Shown: one piece after another, positions 24,101 to 57,100 of the stretch | How the letters are laid out: each line of letters opens with the position of its first letter | How positions within the stretch are numbered: position 1 is the first letter of the stretch | Assembly: GCF_016097555.1 (NCBI RefSeq) | Contig: NC_054704.1 | Coordinates: forward strand, 101,111,820-101,175,819 | Source of the DNA: Gigantopelta aegis | Lineage: Eukaryota > Mollusca > Gastropoda > Neomphalida > Peltospiridae | Direction of reading: 5' to 3' | Length of the DNA stretch: 64,000 nt | Position numbers and translations under genes: made by a program | The notes under the pieces: model-generated | The model's input: the letters and a program-made list of their open reading frames with translations, nothing else | Databases searched by the model: none | Told to the model about the DNA's origin: nothing

Positions 24101-25873
24101 GTAATTGGTCAAAACAAATGAAACATAAGCAGTCCTACTTTAGGAGCAAATTATGACACACTATAAAATATTACCCATACTATAGTTGCTAGTATTCTAA
24201 GAAAAGCAATAATATATTCTTACGGTATTCTACTGTTTACAGTATAAACAAAACCTGTTCATACCTTATTGAACCGTGCAAATGGGTAGTCTTTACCTTC
24301 GTCGGCCACTCTTCGGTAGTGGTAAAAAATTGCGCCATCCTGTTACAATTAAAACAACAACAATGAAAGAGAATTAAAAGATAGAAATATAAAATGCATA
24401 TTAATAAGTATTACTAAGTATTACTACGGGTATTTACAATCAAATGCAAAATATAAAATATTATAATTTAGTACATAAATACCTTTCAGGGCTAGCTAAG
24501 GCCCTCGCCAAATTCACTCATTTGCAAATTTAAAAAATAATTGGTTAATTTAATTTGCCAAAATAATTTCATCATTTTTGTGAGAAAATAAATAGGTTTT
24601 TGCCATTTTTTATATTTTATACATAATTTGGCGAAATGTTCTCAGCTAGAGCTAGCCCAGAATTTATAATTAAAATTCTACAACATGTGAACACATCATT
24701 TTTCAAAAATAACTGAAATGCAATCTTTAGAATATTAGTGTTCTTTCTTGTACTAACTCAGAAAGAAAACCAAAAGTAACTTGTGTTTAATGCCAATGAC
24801 TCATAATCACAGCTTGCATCCATTTGTGAGAGAAAACAGCTTGAAAGACATTAGATCTATACAACACCACATTAAAAGAGAGATAACTGCTAGTTCTAAA
24901 CAATTTCACAGACAAGCTTACCTTTCTTGCTGGATTTGTGAAAGGCATCCATTTCCAAGGCCGCACTCGACTTGAGCCAATTTTTGCTTTCATCTGTTTG
25001 TATCCCTGATTTGTGTCTGAGGGAACAATAGGTGGTGCATCTCTGTCAAAATGGAAGTATTTAATATCAATTTACAACTCCCGTAAACTCAGTAATCTAT
25101 ATATCCCAATAAGATCAACACATCTTTAAACAAAATTGTTCCGTCAAAGTACATAAGTATCTTTTTATTTATGATAAATAGAATTGTAAAACAAATATAA
25201 TATAATAATTAAAAACAAAAAGGTTTAAATTGTGATCTTACTTGCTATCTGTCCAGAGCAATCCCCACAGCTCTCTATGCATACCTTCTGGCCTTTTGAA
25301 TGTGAGGTCAACCTTCTTTGGCTTTTTCTGAACAAAATTATAATAAATAAAATAATAATATTAGCAGGAAGAAATTAGTCATTCAGTCACTATCCTTCCT
25401 TCTCTATCTCTCTCCCCATCTCTCACTCTCCCATTTCTCATAGACACTCATGTAGAAGCATACATGCACACACACCAATGCATATGTGCACATTTAAGAA
25501 TGTAAAATGTGTTCCACAGGTAGCATGATCCATAAAATGTATGAAAAATATATTTTACATTAAATTCAAATTATTTTCCCTTTGACACTGCAATCTGGAT
25601 GACTGCCAGTCATTTCACATTTTACTGCTCATATCCAAGACTATAGATTTCAGTTTAAAATAGACTAGTTTAAAAAAAACAAAAAAACACCTGACATATG
25701 GTTGATAAAAAGTAAGCTGGGATGATAATGTGTCAAGTTAAAAAAATACTTCTTAGGATCTTTAACATATGTACCTTTTTACCATCATTCAGGATGGATT
25801 CTTTGGTGATACCTTCTTTCTCTGTGCCTGTTTCCAACTCCAAAATCTCTCTCACATCAATGCCTGCTGCCAT
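15125..25873 (-). CDS. DMAP1: DNA methyltransferase 1-associated protein 1 (DMAP1 / Swc4 / Eaf2)
   Basis: Twelve coding exons on the minus strand give 495 aa (human DMAP1 467): 25775-25873, 25242-25327, 24922-25042, 24265-24339, 23209-23427, 22742-22849, 21333-21521, 18761-18835, 17021-17093, 16412-16566, 15926-16150, 15125-15187. Identity rests on the start MAAGIDVREILEL, LTFKRPEGMHRE, VRPWKWMPFTNPARK, the SANT/Myb-like block near residues 136-200 (ETDHLFDLCKRFDLR, SIEDLKERYYN), FDAEHERRRK, SQDLQ-like TQDLQKLI, MKLPASVGQKK and ETIDVVGTP, all in DMAP1 order. The family is a nuclear subunit of NuA4/TIP60 and SRCAP/SWR1 complexes that acetylate H4/H2A and load H2A.Z. The tail at residues 401-475 is richer in TP than I recall for human. 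An AG 15-19 bases upstream of the ATG implies a 5' UTR intron. Exon 7 borders are unusual: a MITE upstream and duplicated donors downstream. Confidence 0.95.
17125..18300. repeat. 45-bp tandem array in DMAP1 intron 8
   Basis: About 26 copies of a 45-bp unit (ataatccaactgacaatg, tatttatgtgtgtccgagtaatttaaa). Small variants include ttaatg for tttatg and tccaag for tccgag, plus one early 38-bp unit. The array ends about 30 bases upstream of the acceptor of the 17021-17093 DMAP1 exon, but unlike the other donor arrays it does not contain exon sequence. Confidence 0.95.
18836..20999. other. DMAP1 intron 7, no gene seen
   Basis: About 2.2 kb of intron sequence without convincing exons. It contains a short perfect palindrome at about 19430-19458 (ttggaaagcttattg and its complement). 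A stretch at about 19360-20450 is more GC-mixed and looks like an old interspersed repeat, with no ends that I can define. Confidence 0.4.
21000..21356 (-). repeat. 79-bp tandem array duplicating the DMAP1 exon 7 splice donor
   Basis: On the minus strand the 3' end of exon 7 and its donor (agagacagcgga|gtatgtgg) is repeated with a 79-bp period. The donor G positions fall at 21332 (the in-frame site), 21253, 21174 and 21095; the last copy reads agtcagtgga|gtatgttg. A partial unit without the donor lies at about 21010-21060. Because 79 is not a multiple of three, use of a downstream donor would shift the DMAP1 frame. Only the first donor keeps exon 8 in phase. Confidence 0.88.
21556..22378. mobile_element. 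Pogo/Tigger-like MITE with TA target duplication
   Basis: An 823-bp element with terminal inverted repeats (ccgtatattgccgtgtatta at the left, the complement of which ends in acacggcaatatatgg at the right), flanked by TA on both sides. Internal sequence repeats the gtcggcttatacatgg theme near both ends. No transposase frame is present, so it is non-autonomous. It lies in DMAP1 intron 6, and its left end is only about 33 bases from the exon 7 acceptor. Confidence 0.8.
22405..22705 (-). repeat. Interspersed repeat, internally duplicated
   Basis: Two diverged copies of about 150 bp share ccatatctcctatgctc or tcatatctcctaagttc, ggccataactctgtgac, aatggataaattg and gtaacagtac. The same family occurs in the opposite sense at 28790-29140 (gagttatggcccttgaac, gacatccatgtattgc). 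No coding sequence; intronic in DMAP1. Confidence 0.6.
23521..23637. repeat. Perfect-looking fold-back repeat in DMAP1 intron 4
   Basis: Two arms of about 45 bases (aaccacatggagtttttag at the left, its complement ending ctccatatggtt at the right) enclose a spacer of about 27 bases, with only a couple of mismatches. A third, partial copy of the arm end (gggtgttattgtctatttga) lies near 23800. The structure suits a MITE remnant that could form a long RNA hairpin in the pre-mRNA. Confidence 0.8.
24489..24658. mobile_element. Small MITE-like inverted-repeat element
   Basis: About 170 bp bounded by imperfect inverted repeats: gggctagctaaggcc...tcgccaaatt on the left and aatttggcga...agctagagctagccc on the right, around an AT-rich centre. 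No coding sequence. It lies in DMAP1 intron 3. Confidence 0.6.
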
Positions 25874-28239
25874 TTTTATTAGATGACAATACCTGAATAA
25901 AACAAAAACTTTAAATGGAACACTGAAGGAAGAAGCAAGACAAAGCAGTAACTTTTTAATTACTGGTAAAGGAGAAAAATGTGTTAGTTTTATTTCATTT
26001 ATATATATTCATTATTATTTCTGAAATTTTTTTATTACTGACATTTAAAAAAACCATCTTTGTAATTAAATAATATTTTTATTTCATTTCCATTACTTAA
26101 TTAATAAATGTTATTTTATTAGCTTTATTTTATTTTATTAACTTTAATTTATATCATTTTATTATATTAACTTTAATTTATTTTTACTTTTACGTGTATT
26201 TTATTTTATTAACTTTAATTCATTTTTAGTTTTATGGTGTTTTTTGTATTTATTATGGAACAAGAAATGACTTCACCGATCCTTTTCCACATACAAGACT
26301 GTTCCGTGTTTTATTTCCCTCCAATAAGGGCAGATAACAATAACCGTGCCTTAAAAAAAAAACCCACACAGACCTGTCAACCTCTAGTCAAGAGAAAGCA
26401 GGAGGTGTGTGTTAAAAAAACAGGAGATTTTTTATTTAATACATATTTTTAAAAAACCCACTCTTTTATCCAAAAATGTTAAGAACCTGAACAAGAAATA
26501 TGAACATTAATTAGTACATTTACGGTATTAGTATTACTTACAGGTTACGTTGCATCATCGTTATTTGTGGTTTGTGAAATCTTATAAATTAATATTCAGT
26601 TTTTACTATAATGAGGGACAGTGGTGTGGTACTTATTTAAAATAATCATAACAATGCAATAAACATTTTATTTCCAATAATCATAAGTAAAAGCTCATTA
26701 CTGACATTGTGTGAAATATACCAGAATTATACCCATTTGCGTGAGTAAGTTTATGTCAAACAACATTTTAATAATTGTACAAAAATAATCCCTTGAAGTA
26801 TACTCTTGTTACCAACATTTTACTGCACAAACATACAAAACTACCTGATAAAAGTATTGTTTATATAGCTAATTGGTCTTTTTGTAGTCTTGCTTTGACG
26901 TGATTTGGACATTGTGTCTATTGATGCATGCAGTCGCTGTCAATTCTGGCACTTTCAGCCATAGTTGCATTATGTAATCTAGTGGGAAGATATTATTAGG
27001 ACTAAATTCGATAGTTTTATACATGGCAACACTGAATGTAAATACACAGCCATGGTAGCTTGCATTTTTTATGCTAAGAAAATAAGGATTTCCCGGAAGA
27101 AAAGTTTATCCCGCGGGAGACTTGATCAAATACCGGGAGTCTCCCTCGGAATCCAGGAGGGTTGACAGGTCTGCCCACACAGTCAGACTTTTTTCCTTTA
27201 ATTCAAAGTGAAGATCGTTTCAAAGGAAGTATTTCTTGGTCTCCATAAGCTCGAAATAGATCACAATACACGATTAGGGTGGGAAAACATGATGCTAGTC
27301 GTTATTTTGACCGTAATTCTGTTCCTAGCAAAACGCTCGCTACAGGCGTAATGTGTTTAACCTTGTTTGTGCTTGCACTTGCATTTGAGGTTAATCTTGA
27401 TGAACTATGTAATAATATATAGCTAATTTGAATGACGTCACTTTGCATCTTCTTACAATAACCATAAACTGGGTACAGTACATGACGTTTTCGTTTTATA
27501 TATTTAAGAATGCTGAAAACATTCTAAACCAAAATAATGAAATTGCTATTGAAAATGTTTTGTTTGAACATTAATAATGCACCTGAAAAAAATCTTGTGA
27601 TTAAAAAATTGTACCTATTACGAAATAGGGATTTCAAGTGAAATTACGGTGAGATATGCTATATTTATTGTGTATAATGCCAAAACTGGGGTGCGAAAAG
27701 TGACTGTCGTCGACCTTACGTCTTACTCCTTACTGACTTTAGGTTTAATAAAACGTACGGTTCATCAGTTTATATTTTTAAAAAACACAGTTCATTCTAA
27801 AGAATTTACCTCTTAAGAACTTATTTTAGAAAAATCAGGTTTAAGTTTGGGCTGATATAACCTATGATTGATTAAATAGAATTCGAGTAACAAAATGGAA
27901 ATATTTGTTTCTCCAAGGCAGCCATATTTGAAATGTGTTTACAATATTTAAAATGTATCCGAAACGAAATGCTTATTTTGATAATGAAAAATAGAAATAA
28001 CTTAATTAATCACGTGAAAAAAACATTAAAAATTGCATGCTTATTATATTAATTTAATCACAATGATATACTTGGTTATATATATTTTAATATCTTAATA
28101 TTCCGATCCACATATCCATATAAAATATAAATTCATTATTTCGTTGATCTAGCTCAGTTATCTCCCTTACAATGAACTTTGATCATACTTTGTTTTTCTT
28201 CATCTATATATGCAGAACTGTCAAGCACTAGTAGTTAAA
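25874..28239. promoter_or_regulatory. Divergent intergenic region between DMAP1 and the MCCC2-like gene
   Basis: About 2.4 kb separates the two start codons, which face away from each other, so both promoters should lie here. An AG just 5' of the DMAP1 start (about 25890, minus strand) and a GTAAGT-type donor near 26541 suggest a non-coding first exon. A pyrimidine tract and CAG at 28213-28215 suggest a 5' UTR intron for the MCCC2-like gene. No TATA box is convincing. A transposon-like element occupies 26369-27173. Confidence 0.45.
26369..27173. mobile_element. hAT-like non-autonomous element
   Basis: About 805 bp bounded by inverted repeats cagacctgtcaacc and ggttgacaggtctg. The flanks share cccaca next to each end, compatible with a worn target duplication. 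No transposase frame is present. It sits in the divergent promoter region of DMAP1 and the MCCC2-like gene and covers the possible DMAP1 non-coding exon near 26542. Confidence 0.6.
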
Positions 28240-49236
<20,997 letters not shown>

Positions 49237-49704
49237 AAAGTTATCTACCTTATTTCCCAGCCCTCACATAACTTGTGGCTAGTGCTCTATGTATTATAGT
49301 ATGGTAACACAGATGAATAGTTCCACTAGCCCAGACCAAAAATTAACTTGCAGCGACCGAGGACGAGTGGATTTGTCAAACCCCGATTATTATATAGTTA
49401 AAACTTAAATCTAGTTTGTAGTATCAGTATACAGTAATGGTTACAAGTGTCACGATGTCTCAGGTTTAAAAATCAGCATCATGTTTTCATCAAGGTCTAG
49501 TAAAAACAATGTGATAAGATTATATATAATATCCATACTCTACTTGTCTGAAAGTGACATAGTGCAATTGTTCTCTTGATAATAACTTTTACACAGAGCA
49601 TATTTCAATTATTTGTATATTTTAAAATTATATCTGTCATATGAGTGAATGTGCGTTGAGCTGCGGTTAGGCACCTCCATACACGTAGTCTGGCCGAGCT
49701 TATT

Positions 49705-51100
49705 GGTCTTCAGCAGTCACCCATATTAGTCCAGCCTCTACCCTTTGACCAATCCAGCTTGGGTGACCCACAGTCATCCATATTAGTCCAGCCTTTACCC
49801 TTTGACCAATCCAGCTTGGGTGACCCACAGTGATCCATATTAGTCCAGCCTCTACCCTTTGACCAATCCAGCTTGGGTGACCCACAGTGATCCATATTAG
49901 TCCAGCCTTTACCCTTTGACCAATCCAGCTTGGGTGACCCACAGTCACCCATATTAGTCCAGCCTTTACCCTTTGACCAATCCAGCTTGGGTGACCCACA
50001 GTCACCCATATTAGTCCAGCCTTTACCCTTTGACCAATCCAGCTTGGGTGACCCACAGTGATCCATATTAGTCCAGCCTTTACCCTTTGACCAATCCAGC
50101 TTGGGTGACCCACAGTCACCCATATTAGTCCAGCCTTTACCCTTTGACCAATCCAGCTTGGGTGACCCACAGTGATCCATATTAGTCCAGCCTTTACCCT
50201 TTGACCAATCCAGCTTGGGTGACCCACAGTGATCCATATTAGTCCAGCCTTTACCCTTTGACCAATCCAGCTTGGGTGACCCACAGTCACCCATATTAGT
50301 CCAGCCTTTACCCTTTGACCAATCCAGCTTGGGTGACCCACAGTGATCCATATTAGTCCAGCCTCTACCCTTTGACCAATCCAGCTTGGGTGACCCACAG
50401 TGATCCATATTAGTCCAGCCTCTACCCTTTGACCAATCCAGCTTGGGTGACCCACAGTGATCCATATTAGTCCAGCCTTTACCCTTTGACCAATCCAGCT
50501 TGGGTGACCCACAGTGATCCATATTAGTCCAGCCTCTACCCTTTGACCAATCCAGCTTGGGTGACCCACAGTGATCCATATTAGTCCAGCCTTTACCCTT
50601 TGACCAATCCAGCTTGGGTGACCCACAGTGATCCATATTAGTCCAGCCTCTACCCTTTGACCAATCCAGCTTGGGTGACCCACAGTCACCCATATTAGTC
50701 CAGCCTTTACCCTTTGACCAATCCAGCTTGGGTGACCCACAGTGATCCATATTAGTCCAGCCTTTACCCTTTGACCAATCCAGCTTGGGTGACCCACAGT
50801 CACCCATATTAGTCCAGCCTTTACCCTTTGACCAATCCAGCTTGGGTGACCCACAGTGATCCATATTAGTCCAGCCTTTACCCTTTGACCAATCCAGCTT
50901 GGGTGACCCACAGTGATCCATATTAGTCCAGCCTTTACCCTTTGACCAATCCAGCTTGGGTGACCCACAGTGATCCATATTAGTCCAGCCTCTACCCTTT
51001 GACCAATCCAGCTTGGGTGACCCACAGTGATCCATATTAGTCCAGCCTCTACCCTTTGACCAATCCAACTTGGGTGACCCACAATGATCCATATTAGTCT
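49705..51100. repeat. 57-bp tandem array (second), downstream of the MCCC2-like gene
   Basis: About 24 copies of a 57-bp unit (gatccatattagtccagcc, tttaccctttgaccaatcc, then agcttgggtgacccacagt), with cagtcaccc/cagtgatcc and cttta/cctct variants. It is unrelated in sequence to the 57-bp array at 39541. Two minus-strand frames stay open for 460 codons each, as expected for a unit divisible by three. It lies about 470 bases after the MCCC2-like stop, possibly in the 3' UTR. No AATAAA is obvious between the stop and the array. Confidence 0.93.
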
Positions 51101-51984
51101 AAAATATGAATCACTGTGGGTCTAGGGTATGGTAGTGGGTGTAATATCTTATTTATTACACAATCAACATGACAAAGAGAAATTGTTGCAAAGAATAAAA
51201 ATTATTGTATCCATTCATCCAAAAAAAGAAGGAAAAAAGAATGTCAATTAACAAAGTAAATGTTAAAATCTGATGACAGTTGTGATATTATGAACAGTTC
51301 CGTGGCCCTTTTAAACCAGTTTAAGAATTTGCATTATTACATACATGTGAGAGATAACAGAGTTTAATAACAAAATCGTACGTCATATTGTGAGATACCG
51401 TTTTCCTTGACAAAGCTGGGATATAAACTCTAACGTGATTGGCCAACAGCACATTACGGGAGAATGGGGTCAATACAATGTGTCGTAAGATTTTGTACAT
51501 TTCTTACTGAAAGCAGTGCAGTTCAGCCAGAAAGCAGTAAACTGCCCGGCAAACTGGTTTATGCACTTCATGTTAAAAAGAATGACCATTTTGGAACCAG
51601 TCAAAATAGCTCGTAAATGTTAATGAAAAACGGCTGGCTGAACTTAGGGCTGATTTTACTCTCAGTAGTACAAATTAGTTTCAAAAGCTTTGTCCAATAA
51701 ACTATTTGTGAAATCCAAATCTGGGTCATTAACCTCGATTGTGGGCTGGGCCTATGCTGACACTTGAACACCAGCTGCTCTGAATGTTTACATTTGTTAC
51801 TTTTTGATGAATTCTAAGCAATAATTATAGGTAGGTAATAAATAATTAATACTATTTTTATGAACTTGTACATTAGAAAATGGTATCTAGCTCACTTTCA
51901 CTCAATAGATACAATTTTTTAATGTACTCATTCATAAAAATGGTATTAAACTGACAGTCATGTAGTATTCTCTATTTATATGTG
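51101..51984. other. Intergenic, no gene seen
   Basis: About 900 bases of AT-rich sequence between two arrays, with an AATAAA-like run near 51197. I see no exon, repeat ends or promoter motif here. Confidence 0.4.
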
Positions 51985-52770
51985 TGGAAAGGAAGAAACT
52001 TTAATTGTAATAGCTAATATGAGTATACAAATGGCAGTTCTTGCACTGATGTCATAACCAATCTGGTATTCCACTCGTTTATTACAATGCTTTGCTTTAT
52101 GTGTAGAAAAGAAGAAACTTTAATTGTAATAGCTAATATGAGTATACAAATGGCAGTTCTTGCTCTGATGTCATAACCAATCTGGTATTCCACTGGTGTA
52201 TTACAATGCTTTGCTTTATGTGTAGAAAGGAAGAAACTTTAATTGTAATAGCTAATATGAGTATACAAATGGCAGTTCTAATCTGGTATTCCACTGGTGT
52301 ATTACAATGCTTTGCTTTATGTGTGGAAAGGAAGAAACTTTAATTGTAATAGCTAATATGAGTATACAAATGGCAGTTCTAATCTGGTATTCCACTGGTG
52401 TATTACAATGCTTTGCTTTATGTGTGGAAAGGAAGAAACTTTAATTGTAATAGCTAATATGAGTATACAAATGGCAGTTCTTGCACTGATGTCATAACCA
52501 ATCTGGTATTCCACTGGTGTATTACAATGCTTTGCTTTATGTGTGGAAAGGAAGAAACTTTAATTGTAATAGCTAATATGAGTATACAAATGGCAGTTCT
52601 TGCACTGATGTCATAACCAATCTGGTATTCCACTCGTTTATTACAATGCTTTGCTTTATGTGTAGAAAGGAAGAAACTTTAATTGTAATAGCTAATATGA
52701 GTATACAAATGGCAGTTTCTGCACTTATGTCATAACCAATCTCGTATTCCACTGGTGTATTACAATGTTT
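51985..52770. repeat. Tandem array of about 95-120-bp units
   Basis: Seven copies of a unit containing gaagaaactttaattgtaa, tagctaatatgagtatac, aaatggcagttcttgcac and ggtattccactggtgtatt. Two copies lack a 20-25-base segment (actgatgtcataacc). It ends close to a possible minus-strand 3' exon acceptor near 52796, so it may lie in the 3' UTR of the minus-strand gene at 53020. Confidence 0.9.
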
Positions 52771-53019
52771 TGCTGATCTTCTGATTCTTCACTGAAATTA
52801 AAATAAAATCATTTATACAGTATCAAAAGGAATCCACGTTTTGGAAAATTGCAGCTATCATTTTGAAGTCTTATATCAACTATCAATTCACAAAATCAGA
52901 CAAATTACTCAATATTTGTATGTCATGTTGACAAACGTATGAATTCTGTGAAAGGGTGTTACGACAAAACTTAAAATTAAATTAAAATGAAAATCAAATG
53001 GATTGCTTACGTGTGGGTA

Positions 53020-53220
53020 TTATTCTCTCTGTTCACTGGAGTACTGACTACTGATGGTCGGTAATGTAGATTCAAACACTGGGTCGGTGCTGGGATGTTT
53101 GCCCATGCCATGATGGTGGCCTCCATGGTGGTGGTGGTAGTTTGTAGGGACATCCGTATCGAGGGAGAAGTCGGTGATATCGGAGCCACTGAAGCTACAC
53201 GTTTGGCCCACTGACTGTAT
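53020..53220 (-). CDS. C-terminal coding exon of an unidentified gene, His-rich
   Basis: After a minus-strand acceptor (ggtttcag at 53221-53228) the open frame reads IQSVGQTCSFSGSDITDFSL, continues through DTDVPTNY and a histidine-rich run (HHHHGGHHH) to TLPTISSQYSSEQRE and TAA at 53020-53022, 66 residues in all. Composition and codon use look like a real C-terminal tail, rich in Ser, Thr and Asp, as in many transcription factors, but I do not recognise the family. Upstream exons should lie at higher coordinates; none was found before the satellite at 54 kb, and they may be outside the window. A GTAAGC donor just after the stop (about 53012) would allow a 3' UTR intron. It is tail-to-tail with the MCCC2-like gene. 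Confidence 0.5.
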   Translation of the reverse strand: MQSVGQTCSFSGSDITDFSLDTDVPTNYHHHHGGHHHGMGKHPSTDPVFESTLPTISSQYSSEQRE

Positions 53221-53554
53221 CTGAAACCAGTACTGTAATGTTATTTAAAGTAACAGACCCTAGCTTTTAAACACTACAGCATATTTTTTACTATTGGAGC
53301 CATTTTGAGAATTAAAATTAGAAGTTACTTACAGTATATTTTATTGTTTAGATTATCCATTTTCGTACATACAAAGAAATTCTGGTCATCCTGGTTTTTG
53401 TAATATCCAAAATACATTTTTTATAATTAAAAAAACGAGCCAACCTTATCAAGACGTGTTACAGGTCTGTAGATTAAACCAACTGAGTGTCCATTTTCAC
53501 AGGCTAAAACTAGTGTCTGTCCCTTTAAGGTTTGAAAAGCGAGACCGTTAAAGC

Positions 53555-53830
53555 TTTTTTTAAATTATGTTTAACAACACCACTAGAGCACATTGATTTA
53601 TTAATCATCGGCTATCAGATGTCAAACATTTGGTAGTTTTGATGTATAATTTTAGAGAGGAAACCTGCTACATTATTTTATTAGTAGAAAGAGGTATTTT
53701 ATATGCACCATCCCACAGACCGGATAGCACAGGCTGAAATGAGAAATAGCACAATAAGCCCATTGACACGGATTGATTCTAGACCAACTGCACATCAACT
53801 GAATATACCACTGGGCTACATTGTCTGACC
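53555..53830 (-). mobile_element. SINE copy, inverted
   Basis: Plus-strand order aatt-atgtttaacaacacc, actagagcacattgattt, ttaatcatcggctatcagatg, gaggaaacctgctacatt, caccatcccacagaccgg, attgattctagaccaac and cactgggctacattgtc, i.e. the reverse of the 29160 type including the tRNA-like head. Confidence 0.8.
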
Positions 53831-54017
53831 GATCAATAGAAAATAGGTTCGGGAGAGACGGAGGAAGATAGAGGGGGTGTAGGAAGAGGGGAAAGAGAGA
53901 TATGGGGAAATGTTTAAGTGAAATACATGTACATGCACAGACACATGCATACACACACACACACATACACATAAACACACACATATACACAGAGTGATTC
54001 TCCACACATGAAAGTTA

Positions 54018-54140
54018 AAGTTTGTTTTGTTTAACGACACCACTAGAGCACACTAATTAATGAGCGGCTACTTGATGTCAAACAAAGGCACAGTCTTCAG
54101 ATGAGACTGGCTACATTAGCAGCAAGGGATGTTTTGTATC
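54018..54140 (-). mobile_element. SINE end that grades into the 70-bp satellite
   Basis: Plus-strand motifs gtttgttttgtttaacgac, accactagagcacactaat and cttgatgtcaaacaaagg are the inverted SINE 3' end. The body then continues as ggctacattagcagcaaggg and atgttttgtatctacttctc, which is also the first unit of the following tandem array. Confidence 0.75.
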
Positions 54141-57100
54141 TACTTCTCACACACACACAGCACATACTGTGGGACACTGGCTACTGCAGAAAGGGATGTT
54201 TTGTATCTACTTCTCACACACAGACAGCACATACTGTGGGGCACTGGCTACATTAGCAGCAAGGGATGTTTTGTATCTACTTCTCACACACACACAGCAC
54301 ATACTGTGGGGCACTGGCTACATTAACAGAAAGGGATGTTTTGTATCTACTTCTCACACACAGACAGCACATACTGTGGGGCACTGGCTACATTAGCAGA
54401 AAGGGATGTTTTGTATCTACTTCTCACACACAGACAGCACATACTGTGGGGCACTGGCTACATTAGCAGCAAGGGATGTTTTGTATCTACTTCTCACACA
54501 CAGACAGCACATACTGTGGGGCACTGGCTACATTAGCAGCAAGGGATGTTTTGTATCTACTTCTCACACACAGACAGCACATACTGTGGGGCACTGGCTA
54601 CATTAGTAGCAAGGGATGTTTTGTATCTACTTCTCACACACAGACAGCACATAATGTGGGGCACTGGCTACTTCAGAAGCAAGGGATGTTTTGTATCTAC
54701 TTCTCACACACAGACAGCACATACTGTGGGGCACTGGCTACATTAGCAGAAAGGGATGTTTTGTATCTACTTCTCACACACAGACAGCACATACTGTGGG
54801 GCACTGGCTACATTAGCAGCAAGGGATGTTTTGTATCTACTTCTCACACACAGACAGCACATACTGTGGGGCACTGGCTACATTAGCAGAAAGGGATGTT
54901 TTGTATCTACTTCTCACACACAGACAGCACATACTGTGGGGCACTGGCTACATTAGCAGCAAGGGATGTTTTGTATCTACTTCTCACACACAGACAGCAC
55001 ATACTGTGGGGCACTGGCTACATTAGCAGCAAGGGATGTTTTGTATCTACTTCTCACACACAGACAGCACATACTGTGGGGCACTGGCTACATTAGCAGA
55101 AAGGGATGTTTTGTATCTACTTCTCACACACAGTATCACTGGCTACTTCAGAAGCAAGGGATGTTTTGTATCTACTTCTCACACACAGACAGCACATACT
55201 GTGGGGCACTGGCTACATTAGCAGAAAGGGATGTTTTGTATCTACTTCTCACACACAGACAGCACATAATGTGGGGCACTGGCTACTTCAGAAGCAAGGG
55301 ATGTTTTGTATCTACTTCTCACACACAGACAGCACATACTGTGGGGCACTGGCTACATTAGCAGAAAGGGATGTTTTGTATCTACTTCTCACACACAGAC
55401 AGCACATACTGTGGGGCACTGGCTACATTAGCAGCAAGGGATGTTTTGTATCTACTTCTCACACACAGACAGCACATACTGTGGGGCACTGGCTACATTA
55501 GCAGAAAGGGATGTTTTGTATCTACTTCTCACACACAGACAGCACATACTGTGGGGCACTGGCTACATTAGCAGAAAGGGATGTTTTATATCTACTTCTC
55601 ACACACAGACAGCACATACTGTGGGGCACTGGCTACTGCAGCAAGGGATGTTTTGTATCTACTTCTCACACACAGACAGCACATACTGTGGGGCACTGGC
55701 TACATTAGCAGAAAGGGATGTTTTGTATCTACTTCTCACACACAGACAGCACATACTGTGGGGCACTGGCTACATTCAGGGGGTGTGTTTTTTATCTACT
55801 TCTCACACACAGCAGCAAGGGATGTTTTGTATCTACTTCTCACACACAGACAGCACATACTGTGGGGCACTGGCTACATTAGCAGCAAGGGATGTTTTGT
55901 ATCTACTTCTCACACACAGACAGCACATAATGTGGGGCACTGGCTACTTCAGAAGCAAGGGATGTTTTGTATCTACTTCTCACACACAGACAGCACATAC
56001 TGTGGGGCACTGGCTACATTAGCAGAAAGGGATGTTTTGTATCTACTTCTCACACACAGACAGCACATACTGTGGGGCACTGGCTACATTAGCAGCAAGG
56101 GATGTTTTGTATCTACTTCTCACACACAGACAGCACATACTGTGGGGCACTGGCTACATTAGCAGAAAGGGATGTTTTGTATCTACTTCTCACACACAGA
56201 CAGCACATAATGTGGGGCACTGGCTACTTCAGAAGCAAGGGATGTTTTGTATCTACTTCTCACACACAGACAGCACATACTGTGGGGCACTGGCTACATT
56301 AGCAGAAAGGGATGTTTTGTATCTACTTCTCACACACAGACAGCACATAATGTGGGGCACTGGCTACTTCAGAAGCAAGGGATGTTTTGTATCTACTTCT
56401 CACACACAGACAGCACATACTGTGGGGCACTGGCTACATTAGCAGAAAGGGATGTTTTGTATCTACTTCTCACACACAGACAGCACATACTGTGGGGCAC
56501 TGGCTACATTACCAGCAAGGGATGTTTTGTATCTACTTCTCACACACAGACAGCACATACTGTGGGGCACTGGCTACATTACCAGCAAGGGATGTTTTGT
56601 ATCTACTTCTCACACACAGACAGCACATACTGTGGGGCACTGGCTACTTTAGCAGCAAGGAATGTTTTGTATCTACTTCTCACACACAGACAGCACATAC
56701 TGTGGGGCACTGGCTACATTAGCAGAAAGGGATGTTTTGTATGCACTTCTCACACACAGACAGCACATACTGTGGGGCACTGGCTACATTAGCAGAAAGG
56801 GATGTTTTGTATCTACTTCTCACACACAGACAGCACATACTGTGGGGCACTGGCTACTTCAGAAGCAAGGGATGTTTTGTATCTACTTCTCACACACAGA
56901 CAGCACATACTGTGGGGCACTGGCTACTTCAGAAGCAAGGGATGTTTTTTTATCTACTTCTCACACACAGACAGCACATACTGTGGGGCACTGGCTACTT
57001 CAGAAGCAAGGGATGTTTTGTATGCACTTCTCACACACAGCACATATTGTGGGACACTGGCTACTGCAGAAAGGGATGTTTTGTATCTACTTCTCACACA

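Noticed and set aside
28210-28239. Upstream ATG at 28210 as start of the MCCC2-like protein
   Set aside because: It overlaps a pyrimidine tract plus atgcag that looks like a 5' UTR intron acceptor. The ATG at 28240 gives a better mitochondrial presequence.
49700-51092. Two overlapping 460-codon minus-strand open frames
   Set aside because: Both come from the second 57-bp array. Two frames open over the same array argues for repeat arithmetic, not coding.
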